DNA from: Aliarcobacter butzleri
GTDB lineage: Bacteria > Campylobacterota > Campylobacteria > Campylobacterales > Arcobacteraceae
NCBI GenBank assembly: GCA_012522985.1
Contig: JAAYJJ010000021.1
Coordinates: forward strand, 1-19,862
Reading direction: 5' to 3'
Length of the DNA stretch: 19,862 nt
Shown: in pieces, positions 15,152-19,862 of the stretch
Position numbering within the stretch: position 1 is the first letter of the stretch
Layout of the letters: each line of letters starts with the position of its first letter
Notes under the pieces: model-generated
The model's database searches: none
What the model was told of the DNA's origin: nothing
Seen by the model: only the letters and a program-made list of their open reading frames with translations
Translations under genes and position numbers: made by a program

Positions 15152-17701
15152 ATGTCAGATAAAGTTAGAGTTTATGAGATTGCAGAAGAGGCGGGGGCTA
15201 ATAGTACAGAGGTTATAGAAAAGGCAAAAGATCTAGGTATAGAGTTAAAATCACCTCAAAGTGTTGTCACGATTGAAGAAGCTGAAGAGATAACGAATTA
15301 TGTTATGACTGGTAAAAGTAAGTTACTAAAAGTAGCACCAGCACCAAAGAAAAAAATATCAAAGCCAAAAGCTGTTGAATCAAAGCCAAAAGAAGAGGAA
15401 GATAAAACTACTATATTAAGTGAAGATAGCAAAAAAGAGCCTATAAAGGTTGAAGTAAAAGAGGAAGAAAAGCCAAAGGATACTCTGATTATGCCAAAAA
15501 GAAGAGGGCTTAAAATAGTAAGAAAAAAAGAGTCTCCAACAACCCAGACTATAGAAACTCCAAAAAAACAGACAAAATCATTGAGTGAATTGCTTGATTC
15601 AAATATGGAAGCCAAACTTGATAGAATTGATAAAAAAGAGCCTTTGCCAAAAATAAAAAAAGAGAAGAAAAAAGTTATAGCAAAAGCACACGAACATAGT
15701 AAAAGATTAGATGTTGATAGAGTTAGTGATGAGTTTAAAAGCTCTGATGATCTACTTGAAGCTGATGAGATAGTACTACTAGATCTTGATGAGACAGAGA
15801 TCAATACAAAGTTTTTTGAAGAGCCAAAACCAATAGATATAAGAACTACAAGACCTACATCGTTTGTAAATCAACCACAAACCCTAAGAAGAAGCAAAAA
15901 GAAAAAAAGACCAAAAGAGGTTAAAGTATCTCAAGATATTACTAGTGTAAATGTATCAGAAAATGTTAGAGTTTATGAGTTTGCAGATAAAATAGGTAAA
16001 AGTGTAGGAGAGGTAATAGGAAAACTTTTTGCACTTGGTATGTTAGTAACTAAAAATGACTTTTTAGATAACGATGCTATAGAGATACTTGCTGATGAGT
16101 TTAATATAGAGGTAAATATAAGTGATGAGTTTGAAGATCTACACTATATAGAAGAGGAGCAAGAACAAGAAGTAGATGATACAGATCTTGTGACAAGACC
16201 TCCTGTTGTAACTATTATGGGACATGTTGATCATGGTAAAACAACATTACTTGATACTATAAGAAGTGCAAGTGTTGCTTCAGGTGAAGCTGGGGGAATA
16301 ACTCAGCATATAGCTGCTTATACCATTACAAAAAACAATCAAGAGATAACATTTGTTGATACTCCAGGGCATGAGGCTTTTAGTTCTATGAGAGCAAGAG
16401 GTGCTGATATTACTGATATTATTATTATAGTAGTTGCATCTGATGATGGAGTAAAACCTCAAACAAGAGAGGCTATAAAACATGCAAAAGATAGTGGTTG
16501 CCCTATCATAGTAGCTATTACAAAAGTAGATAAACCAACAGCAAATATAGATATGGTAAAGACTCAAATGGCTGAGGCTGGACTTATGACTATAGAGTGG
16601 GGTGGAGATACTGAGTTTGTTGAAGTTTCATCACTAAAAAAGATAGGTATTGATGATTTACTTGATACTATTTTGATTCAAGCAGAAGTTATGGAGTTAA
16701 AAGCAAATCCAAAAGCAAAAGCAAAAGCAGTAGTTGTAGAAGCTTCTCTAGAAGTTGGAAGAGGATCAGTTGCTACTGTTATAGTTCAAAATGGAACTCT
16801 AAGAATAGGTGATGCTATAGTTGCTGATACAACATATGGTAAAGTAAAAGCTATAAACAACGACAAAGGGCAAAAAGTAAAAGAGTTAAAGCTTAGCCAA
16901 ACTGGACAAATCTTAGGACTAAATGAAGTACCAATAGCAGGAGCTTTAATAGCTGCTATGGATAGTGAAAAAGAAGCTAGAGAAATAGCAAACAAAAGAG
17001 CTGAACTTGCTCGTGCAAAAGAGCTTTCAAAATCTACAAAAGTATCTTTAGAAGAGCTTAGTGGTATGATAGCTGAAGGTAGAATAAAAGCATTACCAGT
17101 TATCGTAAAAGCTGATGTTGCTGGTTCACTAGAAGTTATTAAAAACTCACTAGAAGAGATAAGAAACGAAGAGGTCAAAGTAAATGTTATACATAGTGGT
17201 ATAGGTGGGATTAGTGAAAATGATCTAGCTTTAGCAAGTGCTAGTAGCAATTGTATAATTTTGGGCTTTAATATAAGACCAACAGGGCAAGTGAAAAATA
17301 AAGCCAAATCGCTAGGTGTTGAGATTAAAACTTATACTGTAATCTATGATTTACTTGATGATATTAAATCTACACTTTCAGGCATGATGAGTGCTGTAGT
17401 TAGAGAAGAAAATACAGGTCAAGCAGAAGTAAGAGAGACGTTTGTAGTACCAAAAGTTGGAACAGTTGCTGGATGTATAGTAAGTGATGGTAAAGTTATA
17501 AGAGGTGAGATGGCTAGAATTATACGTGATGGCGTTATAGTCTATACAGGTAAGATATCATCATTAAAAAGATTTAAAGATGATGTTAAAGAAGTCGGTA
17601 ATGGATATGAGTGTGGTATAATGTTTGAAAAATTCAATGATATCCAAGTGGGTGATTATATTGAAACATTTATTCAAATCAAAGAACAAGCGACAATATA
17701 G
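15152..17701 (+). CDS. infB: Translation initiation factor IF-2
   Basis: IF-2 is the GTPase that places initiator fMet-tRNA on the 30S subunit and promotes subunit joining. The 849 residues begin with an IF2_N module (VRVYEIAEEAGANSTEVIEKAKDLGIE). A lysine/glutamate-rich linker of about 200 residues follows, then a second IF2_N module (ENVRVYEFADKIGKSVGEVIGKLFALG), then the GTPase. Its motifs are G1 GHVDHGKTT (357-365), G3 DTPGH (403-407) and G4 TKVD (457-460), where NKxD is usual. G5 is also unusual, SSLKKIG instead of an SAK-type loop. The beta-barrel and C-terminal fMet-tRNA domains (VIHSGIGGISENDLALASAS..., VRETFVVPKVGTVAGCIV) are complete. rbfA begins at the base after the stop. Confidence 0.97.
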   Translation: MSDKVRVYEIAEEAGANSTEVIEKAKDLGIELKSPQSVVTIEEAEEITNYVMTGKSKLLKVAPAPKKKISKPKAVESKPKEEEDKTTILSEDSKKEPIKVEVKEEEKPKDTLIMPKRRGLKIVRKKESPTTQTIETPKKQTKSLSELLDSNMEAKLDRIDKKEPLPKIKKEKKKVIAKAHEHSKRLDVDRVSDEFKSSDDLLEADEIVLLDLDETEINTKFFEEPKPIDIRTTRPTSFVNQPQTLRRSKKKKRPKEVKVSQDITSVNVSENVRVYEFADKIGKSVGEVIGKLFALGMLVTKNDFLDNDAIEILADEFNIEVNISDEFEDLHYIEEEQEQEVDDTDLVTRPPVVTIMGHVDHGKTTLLDTIRSASVASGEAGGITQHIAAYTITKNNQEITFVDTPGHEAFSSMRARGADITDIIIIVVASDDGVKPQTREAIKHAKDSGCPIIVAITKVDKPTANIDMVKTQMAEAGLMTIEWGGDTEFVEVSSLKKIGIDDLLDTILIQAEVMELKANPKAKAKAVVVEASLEVGRGSVATVIVQNGTLRIGDAIVADTTYGKVKAINNDKGQKVKELKLSQTGQILGLNEVPIAGALIAAMDSEKEAREIANKRAELARAKELSKSTKVSLEELSGMIAEGRIKALPVIVKADVAGSLEVIKNSLEEIRNEEVKVNVIHSGIGGISENDLALASASSNCIILGFNIRPTGQVKNKAKSLGVEIKTYTVIYDLLDDIKSTLSGMMSAVVREENTGQAEVRETFVVPKVGTVAGCIVSDGKVIRGEMARIIRDGVIVYTGKISSLKRFKDDVKEVGNGYECGIMFEKFNDIQVGDYIETFIQIKEQATI

Positions 17702-18061
17702 ATGAAATCTATCAATCTTCAAAGAACAGAATCTTTACTTATGGAGCTTATACCAGAGGCTTTAAGTGAGCTTAGTGATAGTAGAATAAACTCTTTAACT
17801 ATCACGGCTGTTGATTGTAAACATGGCAAATATGATGCAGATGTCTATTTTGATGGAAGTGATTTTTCAAAAGAAGAGATAAAAGAGATAATAACACTAT
17901 TAAGTAGAGCAAACGGTAGAATAAAGAGTTATATTTTGGCATCTACAAGTTGGTATAAGTGTCCAAACTTTAAATTTTTGCAAGATAATAGTTTAGATAG
18001 TATCAAAAAAATGGATGAGCTTTTTATGCAAATAGCAAAGGGTAAAAAAGATGGAGAATAA
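17702..18061 (+). CDS. rbfA: Ribosome-binding factor A
   Basis: RbfA is a small KH-fold protein that binds late 30S precursors and aids 16S rRNA 5'-end maturation. It has 119 residues. The N-terminal INLQRTESLLMELIPEALSEL helix, the ITAVDCKHGKYDADVYF strands and the SRANGRIKSYILASTSWYKCPNFKFLQDNSLDSIKKMDELF ending match the family's ending (R.pel.F..D.s.....i..ll). Its ATG directly follows the infB TAG, and its end overlaps rimP by 11 bases. The infB-rbfA-rimP grouping places initiation and 30S assembly factors together, as in many bacteria. Confidence 0.92.
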   Translation: MKSINLQRTESLLMELIPEALSELSDSRINSLTITAVDCKHGKYDADVYFDGSDFSKEEIKEIITLLSRANGRIKSYILASTSWYKCPNFKFLQDNSLDSIKKMDELFMQIAKGKKDGE

Positions 18062-18491
18062 CGAACTATATGAGGCTTTGGAGATAGCTATAACAGGATG
18101 TGGTGTAGAACTTTATGATATAGAAAAACTAAGAGAGAATGAAAATCATATATTAAGAGTCTCTATAACTTCAAAAGAGGGAATAACTCTTGATAAGTGT
18201 GCTCAAGTAAGCAATAATATCTCTCCAATTTTAGATCTTTATGAGCCAATGAGTGGAAAATATAATCTAGAAGTTAGCTCTCCAGGGGTTGAGAGAAAGC
18301 TAAAAACTCCAAAACATTTTCAAGCTAGTGTTGATGAGTTTGTGGAGATAAAAGATTTTTCAAAAAATAAAACAAAAGGTAAACTTGTATTTGCTGATGA
18401 TGAGAAAATAACTCTACTTTTAGAAGATGAAAGTAGTGTAGATTTTTTATATAGTGATATATCTCAAGCAAAAACATATTTTCAATGGTAA
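18051..18491 (+). CDS. rimP: Ribosome maturation factor RimP
   Basis: RimP assists early 30S subunit assembly. The 146-residue length is typical. The hallmark YNLEVSSPGVERKLKTPKHFQ is present, preceded by GVELYDIEKLRENENHILRVSI and ITLDKCAQVSNNISPILD of the N-terminal domain. The C-terminal part (KGKLVFADDEKITLLLED) fits the small SH3-like domain. It overlaps rbfA upstream (11 bases) and ribD downstream (7 bases), so its expression is tied to both. In many bacteria rimP lies upstream of nusA-infB; the downstream position here follows the Helicobacter/Campylobacter order. Confidence 0.93.
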   Translation: MENNELYEALEIAITGCGVELYDIEKLRENENHILRVSITSKEGITLDKCAQVSNNISPILDLYEPMSGKYNLEVSSPGVERKLKTPKHFQASVDEFVEIKDFSKNKTKGKLVFADDEKITLLLEDESSVDFLYSDISQAKTYFQW

Positions 18492-19498
18492 TAGATGATA
18501 AGTTTTATATCTCTTTAGCCTTACAAGAGGCATGGAGATATCAACTTCTTACTTTTCCAAATCCATCAGTTGGGGCTTTAGTTGTTAAAAATGGAGAGAT
18601 TCTTAGCCTAGAAGCTCACCAAAGAGCAGGAGATGCACATGCAGAAGTACTTGCTTTAAAAGCTGCATATCTTAAAAAAAACAAAGACTTACTACTAGAA
18701 GAGTTACAAGAATCAAGCAAAATACATAGATATCTAATAAATAATCACAAAGGATTTTTTTATGATTGTGAGTTATATATTACTTTAGAACCATGTAATC
18801 ATATAGGCAAAACTCCTGCTTGTAGTGATTTAATAGCCACACTTCATCCTAAAAGAGTAATTATAAGTATCAAAGATCCAAATAAACAAGCAAGTGGTGG
18901 TATAGAAAAACTTAAATCCAAAGGTATAGAAGTTATTAGTGGTGTATGTAAAAAAGAGGGTTTAGCCTTACTTTATCCTTTTATGCAAACTATACAAAAT
19001 AATAGATTTATATTTTTTAAATTGGCTACAAGAGCAAATGGCTCTATAAATGGTGGATATATTACCTCAAAAGAGTCTTTAAGATTGGTTCATAAGCTAA
19101 GAGCTGTAATTGATTTGCTAGTAATTGGAGGCAATAGCGTTAGAATAGATAGACCTACGTTGGATTGTAGATTTATAGATAGTACTAAAGCTCCAAATGT
19201 ATTAATTTATTCTAAAAATAGAGATTTTGATCAAACTATACCACTTTTTAACGTAGAAAATAGAGATGTTGTTATTGAAAATAGTATTGATTTTATTAAT
19301 GGACTTACTATGATAGAGGGGGGATATAATCTTTTAAAAACACTTTATGATAAAATAGATTTATTAATGCTTTTTATTTCACCTAATATTAAAAATAATA
19401 ATGATATACTCCTTCTAGATGAGTTGAGGTTTGAAATATTATATTCAAGACAAATTGGTGAAGATATGTTGGTTTTTTTGAAAAAAGCCGATATATGA
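18485..19498 (+). CDS. ribD: Bifunctional riboflavin biosynthesis deaminase/reductase RibD
   Basis: RibD carries out two successive steps of riboflavin synthesis: deamination of the pyrimidine ring and reduction of the ribosyl side chain. The N-terminal deaminase has the zinc site H52-A-E54 (DAHAEVLAL) and C104...C113 (EPCNHIGKTPAC). The C-terminal reductase domain has FFKLATRANGSINGGYITSKES and IGGNSVRIDRPTLDCR, corresponding to the NADPH/substrate loops. The protein is 337 residues. About 27 extra residues (KKNKDLLLEELQESSKIHRY region, around 61-90) separate the histidine and cysteine halves of the zinc site compared with E. coli RibD (H50/C75). The start ATG overlaps the rimP stop by seven bases. 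Confidence 0.9.
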   Translation: MVIDDKFYISLALQEAWRYQLLTFPNPSVGALVVKNGEILSLEAHQRAGDAHAEVLALKAAYLKKNKDLLLEELQESSKIHRYLINNHKGFFYDCELYITLEPCNHIGKTPACSDLIATLHPKRVIISIKDPNKQASGGIEKLKSKGIEVISGVCKKEGLALLYPFMQTIQNNRFIFFKLATRANGSINGGYITSKESLRLVHKLRAVIDLLVIGGNSVRIDRPTLDCRFIDSTKAPNVLIYSKNRDFDQTIPLFNVENRDVVIENSIDFINGLTMIEGGYNLLKTLYDKIDLLMLFISPNIKNNNDILLLDELRFEILYSRQIGEDMLVFLKKADI

Positions 19499-19529
19499 TC
19501 TATTTAGAGTCATTCTTGAGGGTTATGCT

Positions 19530-19862
19530 ATGCCAACATCAATAAGAGAACTTGTAAAGAGTGTTTTAGAAGAGTTAAAACAAAATAGGATACTTCCTAC
19601 ACCAGATGAGTATAGAAGAGTATTTTGTCAAAAAGCCAAAGATTATGGCTTTAATATCAATGAATGTGATAGACTCTCTAAATATGCAAGTAAACTTTCA
19701 CAAACACAAATCAAAGAGCTAGAAAAAGAGGATATTGAAGATATTGATGCTTTATTTGATTTTATTGTAAAAAAGCTACAAGAAAAAGAAGAAAAACTAC
19801 TTCTTAGTACAAATCCTATCTTAAGTCAATTGACACTAAATAAAATAGCCTCTCTTATGATA
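19530..19862 (+). CDS. N-terminal part of an unidentified protein, possibly a GGDEF regulator
   Basis: A frame opens at ATG 19530, seven bases after GAGGG, and runs off the right edge after 111 codons. The visible part (MPTSIRELVKSVLEELKQNR, TPDEYRRVFCQKAKDYGF, then a charged KKLQEKEEK helix) is alpha-helical and cytoplasmic, with no signal peptide or membrane segment. Similar N-terminal helical regions (TPDxYxxVFC) occur in front of GGDEF diguanylate cyclase domains in this phylum, and a GGDEF gene after ribD would fit. The GGDEF motif itself is outside the window, so the function is unproven. It lies 31 bases after ribD, in the same direction. Confidence 0.55.
   Translation, partial: MPTSIRELVKSVLEELKQNRILPTPDEYRRVFCQKAKDYGFNINECDRLSKYASKLSQTQIKELEKEDIEDIDALFDFIVKKLQEKEEKLLLSTNPILSQLTLNKIASLMI

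Noticed and set aside
15298..15804. 168-residue open frame on the minus strand inside infB
   Set aside because: It is the complement of the lysine/glutamate-rich linker and encodes only serine/phenylalanine-rich low-complexity sequence, with no ribosome site. It is a by-product of infB codon use.
16700..16730. Short AAAGCA repeats in infB
   Set aside because: They encode the Lys-Ala stretch NPKAKAKA at a domain junction and are simple coding repetition, not a separate element.
16786..17307. 173-residue minus-strand open frame inside infB
   Set aside because: It lies wholly within conserved IF-2 domains and has no recognisable motif or initiation signal.
1..19862. Search for CRISPR arrays, tRNA/rRNA genes, insertion sequences, phage genes or defence modules
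   Set aside because: No spaced direct repeats, cloverleaf-like segments, transposase or integrase motifs, or toxin-antitoxin-like pairs were seen. AddAB is standard DNA repair, not a new system.

Overview
The window is a compact, A+T-rich stretch of bacterial chromosome. Gene content and order point to Campylobacterota (Epsilonproteobacteria), probably a free-living Sulfurimonas/Arcobacter-type organism rather than a gastric or enteric one. The strongest clue is the run lpxC – small ORF – thrB – small ORF – infB – rbfA – rimP. From memory, the same run occurs in Campylobacter jejuni (about Cj0132-Cj0138) and, numbered in reverse, in Helicobacter pylori (about HP1052-HP1046). The genus cannot be fixed from the sequence alone. 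I saw no rRNA, tRNA, CRISPR array, transposase or phage gene, and no gene-free gap longer than about 100 bases.

Left part (1-5324, + strand): the 3' end of a FixH/CcoH-like gene runs into addB and then addA. Together addB and addA encode the two-subunit AddAB helicase-nuclease for double-strand break repair. The AddB subunit has the cysteine pattern of an iron-sulfur nuclease domain.

Middle (5325-8496): an outer-membrane TonB-dependent receptor carries the complete CxxxM...HxM residue set of the OprC/NosA copper receptors. It converges on a two-gene minus-strand unit, plsY-folB (phospholipid acyl transfer; folate). A 14-bp perfect inverted repeat lies between the convergent genes. A short promoter-like region separates plsY from the divergent nadA.

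Right part (8497-19862, + strand): one long, tightly packed gene train runs nadA, nadC, a DHH phosphoesterase (NrnA-like), an M23 endopeptidase, lpxC, a divergent TsaB-like protein, thrB, a YlxR-family protein, infB, rbfA, rimP, ribD, and the start of a further gene. Neighbours overlap or are separated by at most about 31 bases, so transcription as one or a few operons and translational coupling are likely. The functions are mixed: NAD synthesis, nucleotide scavenging, cell-wall and lipid A synthesis, tRNA modification, threonine, translation initiation and 30S maturation, and riboflavin.

Most of the window is conserved housekeeping sequence. I found no convincing undescribed multi-gene system. 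The points most worth a second look are the copper-receptor signature, the inverted repeat between the convergent genes, the altered GTPase motifs of IF-2, the reduced TsaB-like protein and the RibD insertion.
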